NCBI GenBank assembly: GCA_036346205.1
Contig: JARFJB010002418.1
Coordinates: 310,001-374,000, forward strand
Direction of reading: 5' to 3'
DNA from: Vesta saturnalis
Taxonomy: Eukaryota > Arthropoda > Insecta > Coleoptera > Lampyridae
Length of the DNA: 64,000 nt
Both the position numbers and the translations under genes were made by a program. Below, one piece after another: positions 1-10,965 of the stretch (position 1 is its first letter; each line of letters begins with the position of its first letter). Below the pieces are notes generated by a model. It was not told the origin of the DNA. It saw nothing but the letters and a program-made list of their open reading frames with translations, and did no database searches.

Positions 1-1407
1 GAATGTTCAGATCAAAATGAAAATATTTTTGTTGGTAAAGATAAAACAACAGTATGGCATAAGAATCCATTGGTCAGTAAATTTAGTAAAACAAAAAATT
101 TTCCTGGACTAAACCAAAATTCAACCAATATCAGTGATGAACTAAGTGCTTTTCAAATATATTTTCCGGACGACATTATTGAACATATTGCTTTGTGCAC
201 AAATATATTCATTGAAACAATACAAGGAAATTTTGACCGAGTAAGGGACGCCAGACAAACTTCCAAAAATGAAATTTTAGCGCTAATGGGATTACTTTTT
301 ATTTCTGGTGTTAAGAAGCAAAACCATACTAACTTCCTCGAGTTGTGGACGAATGATGGATCGAGAATTGAAATTTTAAGGGCATGCATGAGCTATAAGC
401 GATTCTTATTCTTGCTGTCAGTTTTACGATTTTACGACAAAAGAACTAGGCATGAAAGGCAAACAAGCGATAAACTAGCCCCAGTTAGATTTATGGTTGA
501 CAATTTTGTTTCTAAGTGTAAGGAAAACTTTGGCCTTGGCGAAACGTTGACAATAGATGAAATGTTAATTCCATTTAGAGGAAGGTGTTCTTTCATCCAG
601 TACATTTCGAATAAGCCCGCGAAGTACGGATTAAAAATGTTTGTTGTATGCGATTCAAAGACATTTTACGTTTCTAATTTGGAACTGTATTGTGGTGTAC
701 AACAGAAGGTCCCTATAAGCAGTCTAATACCCCGACAGATATTGTCTATCGGTTAGTCCAACCGTGGAAAGGGCATAACCGCAATTTAACCTGTGATAAT
801 TGGTATTCTAGTTATCTACTAGCAACATCGCTTTTGAAGGATAAAATGACTGTGGTTGGAACACTCAAGAAGAACAGAACTCCTTCCAAATAAAACAAAA
901 CCAACACGTTCAAGTGTTTTTGCATTTCAAAAAGATGTAAGTCTCGTTTCTTTCGTACCAAAACGAAATAAAGCTGTGGTTCTGATATCAACCATGCACA
1001 ATGACGCAAATGTGGATGAAGAAACTCAAAAACCTGAAATTATACTCTTTTACAGCTCCACAAAAGGTGCTGTAGACTGTGTTGACCAGATGTGTAGTAA
1101 CTACTCTGTATCGAGGAGAACCAACAGATCAAATCTGGGTATGTCGCTAATGAAACTTCATCTTCCTGAAAGGGCTCAAATCCAATCTCTACCTTCTGAC
1201 ATAAAAGCAATACTGTCGAAATATAAACATCAAGAAGACCAAGAGGAAGAGCCGCCAGCAAAAAAGAAAAGTGGTCGATGTGTGTTTTGCACTAGAAAAA
1301 GAAACAAAAACACAACTATAAGATGTTCACGGTGTCAAAAGCTGGCTTGTAGTGAGCACGTAACAAAAACACTTTTGTGTATTGAGTGCAACAACCAAAG
1401 TGATTAA
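1..1407 (+). pseudogene. piggyBac-1 transposase, 5'-truncated by window, frameshifted
   Basis: DDD-type piggyBac transposase (cut-and-paste at TTAA). The frame is open from base 1, so the N-terminus lies outside the window. Seen in order: an N-terminal core, the first catalytic Asp in TIDEMLIPFRGR (near 550-585), a frameshift at about 700-760, the second Asp region CDNWYSSYLLA (near 795-830), another frameshift near 880-900, the third Asp in GAVDCVDQM (near 1065-1090), and a C-terminal cysteine-rich zinc domain (CVFCTRK, CSRCQKLAC, CIEC). At least two frameshifts make it inactive. The DDD motif order plus Cys-rich tail is diagnostic of the family. It is clearly different in sequence from the four other piggyBac copies in the window. 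Confidence 0.93.
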
Positions 1408-1662
1408 TTTTATTATAGATACGATCATCAATCATTTTCATGCGACTTTTCTGATGTTTTTATAATTTTTTAATTTCCAGAATATTTACTGTTTTTGTTG
1501 TTAGTGTAGATTGTTATTGCCCCAATATATGCATAAACACTCAAATTTATTGTTTTGATACCTGGTTTATATTATAAAAATCAAAAACAGCAACAAAATG
1601 TAGTGGCACATAAAATGTGCCGCGCGACTAATTAAGAGAAATTTTGAGGCGTGGCTAGTTAA

Positions 1663-1669
1663 GGGTTAA
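1663..1669 (+). repeat. Probable right terminus and TTAA of piggyBac-1
   Basis: GGG followed by TTAA (1666-1669) about 260 bases downstream of the transposase stop fits the standard piggyBac end, ...GGG|TTAA. The left end is outside the window, so the inverted repeat cannot be paired. This is an inference from position and motif only. Confidence 0.5.
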
Positions 1670-2415
1670 GCAACATTTACCACAATTTAATTAAAAATTA
1701 ATAATGATAGAATAGTTTTAAAATGTGTTAGTATAAAACGTGTGAGTGGGTTGGTAACAAAATATTCTGTTTCCAATTTAGTTGGCAATCTTGTAATAGA
1801 ATTTTCACTTTTACGCGTCGACATAAAGGTTTATTACACGTGTCTTTAAAAAAGATTAAATAAGTATAAAAGTTCATTCTTAGTCATTAAAATAATATGG
1901 GGGTCTTAGTTCTTACCATTTTTGCGGTAAGATTTTTTTACAGGTTACTGCTTAAAAATGAAAATTCTAATTAAAATATTTTGTAATTATAGGGTTACTT
2001 TGGGGATGTAGAAGCTTAACTGCTCCAATTACGTTATAAGTGTTATTGCTTTAGTTATAATGCTTATCACCTTTTAAATTTATATTTTAAACTTTATTAA
2101 CATTGTTGCGGTAAGTTTTAAAAAAACAAATAGGTATAGGTGATAATGTTGTAAAATTCGTTTCTAGATGGTCAAATATTTAATGATTTAAGTTTTAAGA
2201 ATAATACTAGACTTCTGAAGAAGGGAATAAAATTGACAAATAATATTCCCGAAACGTTAAGTTCAATTTCAAAGTATTATTTCAATAAAATCGTCAATAT
2301 TATACTTCATCCAACAAAAACATAATTTGTTTCTTTCAACAAGTATTCGCAATTTATCAAACTGGATAACCATGAAACCACCACATCATTCAAAATTATA
2401 AAAAAGATGTATTTA
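1670..2415. other. AT-rich non-coding spacer
   Basis: No ORF with recognisable similarity. A short stretch near 2215-2300 (CCCGAAACGTTAAGTTCAAT and surroundings) looks like retroelement or MITE debris but cannot be assigned. No clear Polinton terminal inverted repeat is visible before the integrase stop at 2416. Confidence 0.5.
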
Positions 2416-3307
2416 TTACATAATATTACAGGAATTGTGAGAATTATCAAAACCCAACCACTTAACGAGTAATTTATTCCCTTGACGTCGGATTACACGT
2501 TCAACTAGGTGAATGTCAGGATGTTTAACACTTTGGAGTTCCGGCTCATAAAACCGATCTTGAATCTCTTCATCTTGACTATCGCGTAATGTGTAGGTAA
2601 TTAGGCTTGAACGTTTAACTGCTGATATTCGAAAGACTTCGTAACCCCAATTAGGTGTGTAACCCTTAGAAAATATGCTTCTATGCTTGCTAATGCGCTA
2701 ATGCTCCCCTACTGCAAATTTAGGTGTTTTACGATGAAGAACTTTATGACATTTTAAATGTTGTAAAATATCTGCAGTATTCTTTTCCGTTACATCTACC
2801 GGTTTGTATCCGGTTGTTCTAGGTTTTCTTGAATTATAATCGGCAACAATACGAGGCAAGATTGATAGCCACTTATAGGATCCTTGCATGCTGAATCTTT
2901 TCGACATTATTGCTTTAAGGGTGCGATTTACACGTTCGACTATGCTACTTTTCAAGGTGGAATAACTACTGTAATGATTGATATTGAATTTTTTTAATTA
3001 CTTTTTTAAATTCTGCATTATAAAACTTCGTTCCCATATCAGTTTGTATATGTGTAGGCGTCCTTTGCAATCCACATAACATTTTATCCATTACATCCGC
3101 GACTAGTTTACCATTCCTGCGTTTGATGGGGAAAGCCCAGACATATTTAGAAAAGGCATTACTTATTACTAAAATGTATCGAAATCCTTTATTCACCCGA
3201 GCATAAGGTATCATTTCCACTAAATCGGCTTGAAAGAGATCATTTAAACCTTTTAATACTACACAACGTCGCGGAAAATTTCTCCTTGGTGGTTTGTGCG
3301 GCAACAT
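2416..3307 (-). pseudogene. Polinton A integrase with C-terminal chromodomain
   Basis: Retroviral-type (rve) DDE integrase that would insert the Polinton. Reading the minus strand: catalytic D in FQADLVEMIPYAR (around 3235), second D in HIQTDMGTKFYNAEF (around 3020-3050), then a frameshift at about 2955-2966, and the catalytic E in SSIVERVNRTLKA (about 2945). The gene continues through PRTTGYKPVDVT to a chromodomain-like tail, VKHPDIHLVERVIRR and NKLLVKWLGFD (about 2440-2510), and stops at 2416-2418. A second frame change lies near 2696. The chromodomain tail is typical of Polinton integrases. Start at 3307 is the first Met; the true N-terminus may lie a little upstream. Confidence 0.88.
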
Positions 3308-3347
3308 CGGCTTTACTCATTTTTTGCTTTGGATTGTAGTAGAATCT

Positions 3348-3733
3348 CTATGTGAATGATTGTTCTTTCGTAAATTTGACACCTTCTGGAATTATAGGTT
3401 GTATCACAGCTTCCTTACGAATAGTTTTACTAATTAGAAACAGCGGTGTCGTATATAGTAGATCATCCACTTGAAGATGAATAACTCGAGGTGACCACAT
3501 ACAATGCACTATTGTACCCTCTGTATAAGGAAACAAATATTTACCATCGACACAATGGAATATCTACTGTTTTCTTATGCAATAAACCTTGTGAGGTAAA
3601 ATAAGTTTCGTAATATATATCACTTTGTTTCGTAGCATCACTGTGCGTGGGATCACTGATGAGTAATATGTTTCCCAAATGTATCCACTGTCATTTGTTG
3701 ATGAAGATGTCCGCCAAATTTATCTATTGGCAT
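3348..3733 (-). pseudogene. Small conserved Polinton protein (MP-x-DKFG-H type), function unknown
   Basis: Minus-strand remnant between integrase and DUF8207. It opens with MPIDKFGGHLHQQ (from 3733), a signature I associate with a conserved Polinton protein of unknown role. It continues through a frameshifted middle (about 3600-3660) to YLFPYTEGTIVHCMWSPRV and ends at 3348. At least one stop and two frame changes break it. No catalytic motif is visible. The family assignment rests on the opening motif and the gene neighbourhood. Confidence 0.5.
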
Positions 3734-3822
3734 AACTGGTGGACATGTAGTACTGCCTTTAGTGGTAGTCGGTGTAACAATGAAATGAAAAGAATATAGT
3801 AATAGGTTTATAACAAGAGCTG

Positions 3823-4838
3823 TTACTTTCTTACTTTTACTTTACGTAGTTCATCAATTATATACACTACTTCGTTGTGATTGCTAGTATTTCCTGCCGA
3901 CATTGATCCTAATAATTCCCTTAGCCAATCTACTAACTTATTCGGGTTATTCCAAGGTACAAATTCAATAGCTTTGTTATTGTATCGCAATAGTTGCATG
4001 CCACCACCTCTTTTGGAGATAGAAGTTGTTCGAGATCTTGTGGTTGGGGGGGCAATAGATGATGTAACTGACCGTTTTCTAGGTTGAAGTAATGGTTTAA
4101 TGTTCTCCAGATATTTCTTACTATTAGTTCCGCGGATTTGGTCTGCCGGGTTATAATTACGTCGGGCAGCATTAGTACGACGCAATATGTCATTGTATTA
4201 CTGTAGATCACTCTTTTTGTACCCCGTAGGAATTTTTTTAAAAAGTAATTCATATAATCCCGGTGTTCCTTCATAGTCTAAGGAGGATCCATCAGGAAGA
4301 GCGATACGAAAATTCTCACCGACAAGGTCTAGTTCAGCATCACCAATAAAAAAAATCTCTTCTTCCGGAATAAAATGTACGCCATATGATAAGTCGTACT
4401 CATTTTCTGTCTTCTGTATTTAGATAATCCTTCGTACTGATTTAGATAGTTTTCAAAGGCGGGTTGAGATCCAGCAGCTAACAGTTCTGATTTCAAATGT
4501 TGTAAAGTAGGAATTTCCACATCATCATCGTGAGTGGTATCAACAATTACAGTTTCCTGTAAAGGTTGCGCAACGGTTGCGGCAACAACAGTGCGTGGGG
4601 CCTTCCGTAATCCAGATGTTTTAGGTGTATGATGTAAAAAACCTTCAGTTTCTTGTGCAATGGGTTCATTTTTGGCAGCTTCTGGTGTAAGGGGTTCAGC
4701 TTTGATGAGAGAACCATCTTTCTTAGTAATCAATTGCTGTAAGGGTTGTGTGATAGGTTTAAAGTGCGCTTCTATTGCACGTTCTGTAAGAGCGGCATCA
4801 CTAGCATATTTTTGTTGCACACTCTTGCGAGCAAGCAA
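3823..4838 (-). pseudogene. Polinton DUF8207 protein
   Basis: Conserved Polinton protein of unknown function. From 4838 leftwards: a Lys/Gln-rich N-terminal part (RKSVQQKYAS), an acidic linker, then the DUF8207 core. Recognisable core motifs are EEEIFFIGDAELDLVGENF (4310-4370), LDYEGTPGLYELLFKKIP (4230-4280) and RRTNAARRNYNPADQIRGT (4130-4190), followed by a basic RSRTTSISKRGGG segment and a C-terminal VPWNNPNKLVDWLRELLGS. A frameshift lies near 4385 and an in-frame TAA near 4200, so it is not functional. It abuts the ATPase end. Confidence 0.75.
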
Positions 4839-4898
4839 AATGTATTTTACTAAGCGCTCCTTTATTACGACTGCATATGTTCAGTACTGCTACCATAT

Positions 4899-5640
4899 TT
4901 ATAATGCGATGAAACAGTCAAATCTCTTACGGTAACGACCCTTATTAACATCGCTTTCTTTACAATAACAAGAAAACCGAATTTGTCTCGCCAGCAACAG
5001 GAACATTAATCTTCAAACCTATCAAAGGACATATCGACATTAACGTGATCATCATACACATGCGTAAGATTAGTGTGATCTTATTGAAAAAGAACAATTA
5101 AATTAGCATTATCACGTATAAGCTGTTTTGGAATTGAAGAATACGTTTGACACAGACAGAAACAATCATTATTTCGATATCTGCCAAAACAGAAATGATC
5201 TCTTATTTCATTTTGTTTATGATACGCTACATCATCAAAAATCATTATTGAATTTTTAAGGGAATCACTAGGAGATATAACATCACTATTATCACTGTAT
5301 TCGAAATACCCGACTTCTTTTATGGGTGTCAGTAAATTTCCTAAGTACTGGTATTTAGGTTGATATAATGATTTGCAATAAATATAAACATTTTCCAAAC
5401 GTAAACCATTTGGATGTGCTAACAAGGTAATCATAACATTTGTTTTTTCGCATCCAGATGGACCAACGATTATACCTCGTTTACATCCTCCTTTCAGTAG
5501 ATCACTATGTTTAGAGTAGAGTTCTTTGTTAACAGTTATATCATAATTTTTGACAGGTAATTCCGTATTTTGCGGAATGAAACGGATGTCACCATTTTTA
5601 GTACTGAACCACGTATTGTATGGTAGTACTATATATACGT
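4899..5640 (-). pseudogene. Polinton A packaging ATPase (FtsK/A32-like)
   Basis: Genome-packaging ATPase of the FtsK-HerA superfamily. Walker A is visible as IIVGPSGCEKTN around 5445-5480, where the usual GxxGxGKT has Glu in place of the final Gly. Walker B is NSIMIFDDVAYH near 5235-5260. The C-terminal VYDDHVNVDMSFDRF region is at about 5010-5060, and the gene ends at 4899. An in-frame TAA replaces a codon near 5078 and another stop lies near 5000. N-terminal residues (WFSTKNGDIRFIPQN) precede Walker A; no Met start is clear. Confidence 0.85.
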
Positions 5641-5687
5641 ATAATACGATGAAACTAGTTTAGTAGTGGTGTGACAGACAGTCTGGT

Positions 5688-6513
5688 ATGAAGTATACTT
5701 CCCGGTGTAATAGGAAAAAAAGAGGTTCAGGATTAATTAATACCTTAATAAATAAATTACCCGTGGAGTATACCTGGGTACAGATACTGCGGACCGGGTA
5801 CCCGTTTACAAAAACAACTAGCTCGCGGCGACAAAGGTATTAACGAATTGGACGAAGCCTGTAAAGAACATGATATTGCATACTCCCAGTCAAACGATCT
5901 AAGACAACGACACATAGCCGATAAGACTTTGTAACAAAAAGGTTGGAATAGATTTCGTTCCTCAAACGCTACATTTGGAGAAAGGGCAGCTGCATTAACC
6001 ATAGCTGGAATAATGAAAGGAAAACGGAAAATGAGAATGGGTGGGAAATCACGGAATGGGAAAAGAATGCTGGGAATGGGAAGCAAATTACGACGAACAA
6101 AGAGTTCTGACAGACTAATTTCGTTTAACAAAGCAGTACTTCTAGCGCGACGTCGTGTTGGTGGTAAACTTCGATCATCTTTAACATCCACAATACAACC
6201 AGCCTTAAGCGCTGTAAAACACAAAAAAATCATGTCACCCAAGAGCAGAATATTACCTATACCACAACGAGGGGGGTTCATACCTCTTATTTCCCTCTTT
6301 ATCGCATTAGGAGCTTTAGGATCTTTAAGTGGCGGTGCAGCTGCTGTTGCAAAAGCGGTTACTGACGCAAAAGCTGCGACAAAAACGTTAGAAGAAACCA
6401 AACGACACAATCAAGCAATAGAAGCAGCAACCTTAGGAAAAGGTTTATATCTAAAACCATATGAACGAGGTTTCGGCATATATTTACAACCGTATTCAAA
6501 GAACTCCCACTGA
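5688..6513 (+). pseudogene. PLA2-like capsid-associated protein of Polinton A
   Basis: Parvovirus-type phospholipase A2-like domain followed by a basic region. Seen: the Ca-binding loop YCGPGTRLQKQL (about 5785-5815), the catalytic His-Asp pair in DEACKEHDIAY (about 5855-5885), then a Lys/Arg-rich stretch (KGKRKMRMGGKSRNGKR), a hydrophobic segment near 6280-6340 (FIPLISLFIALGALGSLSGG), an Ala-rich helix and a repeated GLYLKPY / GIYLQPYSKNS tail. In parvoviruses this domain helps breach endosomal membranes; in Polintons its role is inferred. Lesions: frameshift near 5765 and TAA at 5932-5934. Start 5688 is the nearest ATG. The counterpart is absent from Polinton B. Confidence 0.8.
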
Positions 6514-6586
6514 AGCTACCCCGCCATGCCTTAAGTAATGTTGAGCTATCAAAATTTGTTGAGCAATTAAAGATTCCCTACTTTAG

Positions 6587-6655
<69 letters not shown>

Positions 6656-6715
6656 AGATAAGCTACCTACACGAATCCATAGGAGTGAATGTGGTAGTAG
6701 TTATACGATTTTTAT
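6510..6715 (+). pseudogene. N-terminal remnant of adenain-like protease, split by (TA)n
   Basis: Overlapping the end of the PLA2-like ORF in another frame is LKLPRHALSNVELSKFVEQL followed by KIPYFRG, which I recognise as the start of the Polinton C5-type maturation protease. After the (TA)31 tract the same protein resumes as MRDKLPTRIHRSECGSSY. The catalytic domain with His/Cys is missing. Because the PLA2-like ORF ends ...YSKNSH and this begins LKLPR, one indel would fuse the two, as seems usual in arthropod Polintons. Confidence 0.6.
6591..6652. repeat. (AT)31 microsatellite in Polinton A protease
   Basis: Uninterrupted AT dinucleotide array sitting between the codons for FRG and MRD of the protease remnant, i.e. 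inside former coding sequence. Confidence 0.97.
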
Positions 6716-6758
6716 ATAACTGCTCGTTCTCATTGTCAGTAGTTGTTACGTGATCGTG

Positions 6759-7597
6759 ATGTCGTACACATTTACCTTTACCGGTAAAAGCTGTATCCTG
6801 CAAGCCATATTTAATCCACCGATTTTTCTTGATAATGAGTCGGAATATGTAATGAGGTTAACTAGTTTTGAATCGTTCAATACTATACAAAACGTTACTT
6901 CAAAGAATAACCAACTCTTATTTGGAAAAGATACTATACCACCAATACCACCAGGAACATACGAAATCGCGGATGTGAACAAATATATTAATGAGGCAGT
7001 GAAGGAATCGAGAGGATTTATTAATTTTCGAGCGAATAATAATACTATGAAACCATGCATGAAAGCAACCCATAACATTAGCTTCAATGTCGAACATTCG
7101 ATAGGGCCTATGCTAGGCTTTAATAAAACTGTTTACCAGGCTCACAAAATGCATACCTCTGATAACCCTATTAGCATTATCAAAATTAACTCATTAATTA
7201 TAGAGTGCAACATAACAAGTGGTAGTTTTATAAAATGGTGTCACACATAATATCATCAATTCTTGTAATGTACAAGCGATATAAAATAATCGAATCGCTC
7301 ATACAATGTTATCTTACCTAACAATAGATCTTATCATTTATCAACAATTAACATTCAATACATAGTAGTACTAGAAGATCTCGTCAATTTACACTAGAAC
7401 GATAACTACATTTAAAATCGAAAATATCAGTAGACGGTATAATACATGTGCATTAAGTGCAAAGCATAACATAGGATATTGAAAAATGGTGAAGTTATCA
7501 CATGTACAGTCAAGCAAGTGTGTAGGATCAAAGCGTTGAGCATCAGCGGATGAACAAAGCATTCTTGGAGAGTATCAGGTTTACAGTACTACAATGA
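6759..7597 (+). pseudogene. Polinton A minor capsid (penton) protein
   Basis: Single-jelly-roll-type minor capsid protein. Recognised by SYTFTFTGKSCILQA at the N-terminus, YVMRLTSFESFNTIQNV, PPIPPGTYEIADVNKYINEA, and SIGPMLGFNKTVY (about 7095-7135). Start 6759 is an ATG; the frame is also open upstream. A frameshift at about 7220 (after ITSGSF) breaks the protein, but the C-terminal MNKAFLESIRFTVLQ is still visible at 7550-7594. Its TGA (7595-7597) overlaps the capsid ATG. Copy B at 30.3-30.9 kb preserves the C-terminal half intact, which allows the frames to be matched. Confidence 0.78.
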
Positions 7598-8381
7598 GTG
7601 TATTAAACTTTAATGAAAAAATTGTTGTTGATGCTATAGTCAATTCCGAACTGCACACCCATCAACCATATACTACGAGATTTGGAAACAATGATGAAAT
7701 CAGGATACCCATTCAGGAAGACATGTGCACTTTACCATCAGAAAGTTATGTTTATGTAGAGGGAAGATTGTTGCGACAGGATGGCACTGTCCCTAATACC
7801 GCAAGGTTCGTTAATAATGGTATCGCATTTTTATTCAGTGAAATTAGATATGAGATGAATGGAATAGTGGTAGATTCCGTAACTAAGGTGGGGTTAACGT
7901 CGACAATGAAAGGATTAGTATCATTGACACCCAATGATCTAGCCCATCATCAAAATGCCGGTTGGTTTCCTACATCAAACAGCACACTAACAAATGAGCA
8001 AGGGTATTTTAATGTCTGTGTACCTGTGCGAATGCTGCTCGGCTTTGCTGAAGATTATAATAAAGTCATTTTGAACATTAGACAAGAACTTGTATTAATT
8101 CGTAGTAACATTGATACCGATGCAGTAATTTAAACTGTAGAAGAAGCATTACAAGTTAACATAGATAAGATATATTGGAAAGTTCCACACATCATTCCAG
8201 CATTAGCAGAGGAGTTGGCGTTAACAAAATACAGATAACCATACATGGGCAATCAAAACATCTACTAGTATTGAAACACCGAGATACATTATTATAGGAT
8301 TTCAAACTGGACGAGAGAGTAATGTTATACAAGATGCGAGCAGATTCGATAAATGTGCACTAAAGAATATCTGGGTGTTCC
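7594..8381 (+). pseudogene. Polinton A major capsid protein, first part (double jelly roll)
   Basis: Major capsid protein. The ORF starts MSVLNFNEK and includes the conserved IRIPIQEDMCTLPSESYVYVEGR, GIAFLFSEIRYEMNGIVVD and TSTMKGLVSLTPND segments of double-jelly-roll Polinton capsids. An in-frame TAA at 8131-8133 is followed immediately by the continuation TVEEALQVNIDKIYWKVPH, then a frameshift near 8235, and the gene is interrupted at 8382 by piggyBac-2. Degenerate C-terminal codons reappear at about 10740-10960. The same TAA occurs in copy B. Confidence 0.85.
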
Positions 8382-10640
8382 TTAACCAGCCGTTTGTCGC
8401 TATATGAGCATTTTGCTCACACTTCAAGAAATTTATCATTATTTTGTTTACAAGGCAGTTTCAAGTCGCGCCCTTTTCGATACATGAGTTTATAACCTTC
8501 CTGGAAAGAATTTATTACGGTTATTTGTTATTGTTTGTTTAGTATGGTTTCTATGAAGTGTTTATTTACCGGGAGTTTGCAGCGTTAGCATTTTGCTCAT
8601 TGTGCGACAAACCGCGTTACATTAAATCTCGTTTTGTTTTCTTATCTCGTTACGTTTGTGTGCTGTAATTTAAATTTTTGTGTATAATTATTGTGTGTAG
8701 AATTGTATGTTATCCATAAAATGAATCGTGCTAAGAAGCTGGTTGAGCTCGCACTACAGTCATTCGAAGGAACATCCGAAGGTATTTATGGCTAAGAGTA
8801 TTACACATCTTGAATAGTATTTCTGCAATTATATATTGTTCTAGTAAGCGCTCCATGGCTTGGGGACCATTTTATATTTGATGAAGGTGATTCGAACGTC
8901 GAAAACCGACTAGATCAAGTTGAATCTGATTCTCCATCGGAACACAGCAGTCACAATACAGATTCTGAACAGTCTGCAGAATCTACTTCAGAATCTGAAG
9001 AAGTAGTGCTACATCATACTGGACTAAGTTACGTTGGTAAAGATAAAACAACTATCTGGCGTATGCACCCTCCACGGCCTAACGTACGCAGGGGAAAAGA
9101 AAATGTGGTTACAATTAGCCCGGGTATAAAAGGAGCTGCCAGAAATGTATCGACAATAATGGATTCTTGGCAGTTGTTTTTTTCTGAACATATGCTAGAG
9201 AGTATTACACAGTATACTAATTTGTACTTGAAGAAGGCGCGACAGAACTACTCTCGCGAACGGGATTGCTTAGATACAACTGTTCAGGAATTGAAAGCTC
9301 TCTTGGGTCTACTTTATATGGCAGGCGTAAAGAAGGCATCCCATGGGCAGATGTTACGTCTCTGGTGTGTTTTCGTCCAACGATGTCGAGTCGGAGATTT
9401 TACGTGCTTCTCGAAGCTCTCCGTTTTGATAACACGGACACTAGGAAAGAACGACAACAAGACAATCTGGCTGCAATTAGAGATGTCTTTCAAGAATTTG
9501 TGTCAGCGTGTCTAGAGAACTACGAGGTTGGGGAAAACACAACGGTAGTCGAAATGTTACCTGCGTTTCGGGGCAGATGTAGATTTAGGCAGTATATAGC
9601 AAATAAACCTTCGAAGTACGGCATAAAGATTTATGCACTGGTGGATTCGTCTATAAACTACACTTCAAACTTGGAAATTTATCCAGGGAAACAACCAGAG
9701 GGTATAACCGCTTTGACAACAAAGCTGCTAGTGTGGTAAAAAGACTAAATATACATATTATAAATAATGGTAGAAATATTACAATGGATAACTACTTTAC
9801 GTCTGTTCCATTAGCACTTGATTTAGTAAAATGCAAAACGACGGTTGTTGGTACCGTTCGAAAAAACAAAAGAGAGAGTCCTCCCATATTCCTAAACACC
9901 AAAATACGACCAGTAAATAGCAGTATGTTTGCATTTTTGAAAACAGAGCTGTTAGTTTCGTATGTCCAAAAAAAAAAAAATAAAAACGTAATGCTATTTT
10001 CCAGGATGCATAACGACGACGAAATCGATAAGTCAAATCAAAATAAACCGGAGTATTCTGTAGCAAGGATCAGTTGTAGATGGCCGCTGACCATATTCTT
10101 CTCTTTGTTGAATGTTGGAGGGATAAACTCTCAAACAATTTATACAACCAAAACGGGCGATAAGCTAGAAAGACGGAGCTATCTAAGCACGCGCAATCAA
10201 GATTATCAATTACAAATTTACCTTCTCAACTAAAGCATTCTGTTAGAATGTTAGTACGAGATAAAGAAGAGGACCAGCCAAGTACAAGTGCTAGGAGTTC
10301 TGGTATATGATCCGTATGTCCCCGCCGTAAAAACAGGAAAACGAAAAAAGAATGTTGCAAATGTCCGAAGTACCTGTGCAACGAACATGCGATATCTATA
10401 TGCGAACAATGCTTGACACGACTCGATAAAGAATATATGTCGAAAATAAACTATACTTGATATTTGAATCTATACATATATCACCATAAGATATTATACT
10501 TAAACTTAATTTGTTAGAACAATAAACAATTTACCTTACAAACATTTCATATTTACCCGTAGTTTACTAAAATGTTAGATGATAAGCAAAATTCTGTACA
10601 AACCATTACACGATAAGTGGTAGCGAAAAGCGGCAGTGTA
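8382..10640 (+). mobile_element. piggyBac-2 inserted in the Polinton A capsid gene
   Basis: Left boundary: TTAA at 8382-8385, directly after capsid codons for WVFL, followed by CCAGCCGTTTGTCGC and the hairpin-like GAGCATTTTGCTC (about 8407-8419). In Polinton B the homologous site reads TTCCTGAACAAGG without interruption, so this is a true insertion point. The right end is uncertain. A degraded match to the left end (AGCAAAATTC ... AGCGAAAAGCGGCAG) is near 10580-10640, and local duplications blur the edge. No matching right-hand TTAA was found. Confidence 0.75.
8721..10460 (+). pseudogene. piggyBac-2 transposase with one intron
   Basis: Exon 1 (8721-8781) encodes MNRAKKLVELALQSFEG. A 63-base GT-AG phase-1 intron (8782-8844) follows, and exon 2 opens with an acidic region APWLGDHFIFDEGDSN. 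Catalytic regions: VVEMLPAFRGRCRF (first Asp position degraded to Glu, near 9545-9580), MDNYFTSVPLALDL (second Asp, near 9785), and a heavily decayed third-Asp region near 10060-10110. A Cys-rich C-terminus remains as CCKCPKYLC and CEQCL (about 10355-10415), with a stop at 10458. Multiple frameshifts (near 9370, 9730, 10060, 10230) make it inactive. Confidence 0.88.
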
Positions 10641-10739
10641 TCACGGACCGTTACTCACCATCGTACAACAATTTAAAGTTAATTATATTATACTGATTTC
10701 TATACATATATATCCATAAGATATTATAAATTAAACTGT

Positions 10740-10963
10740 CAATATTACGAAGAGATGGACAACTTGTACTCACTTCCTTATTTACAACGTAGTTTCACCT
10801 TTAAATGCTGGTCAGACTGCCCATAAGCAAAAGCATTGCACGTGCGAAACCAGTAGTACATGTGTAGTTCGAAAATCAGTCTACGGGTTATACGACAGCA
10901 TCCTGTATACTCGATCGCTTAGTTACGTACAACGCGTTAACCAAAGCAGTTACAGTTGTAATA
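10740..10963 (+). pseudogene. Polinton A capsid C-terminus, resumed after piggyBac-2
   Basis: Badly decayed continuation of the major capsid gene. It matches copy B at YYxxxDGQLVLT-like codons (10745-10775), a CWSDCPxxKALH-like stretch (about 10805-10840) corresponding to VDCSNQKEALHS, and codons for SYVQRVNQSS-like sequence at 10920-10950 corresponding to VTYNALTKAV. Identified only by comparison with 28683-29072. Confidence 0.55.
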
Positions 10964-10965
10964 CA

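Noticed and set aside
5757..6410. 217-codon minus-strand ORF
   Set aside because: Lies antisense to the PLA2-like gene, whose plus-strand frame has clear catalytic and Ca-loop motifs.
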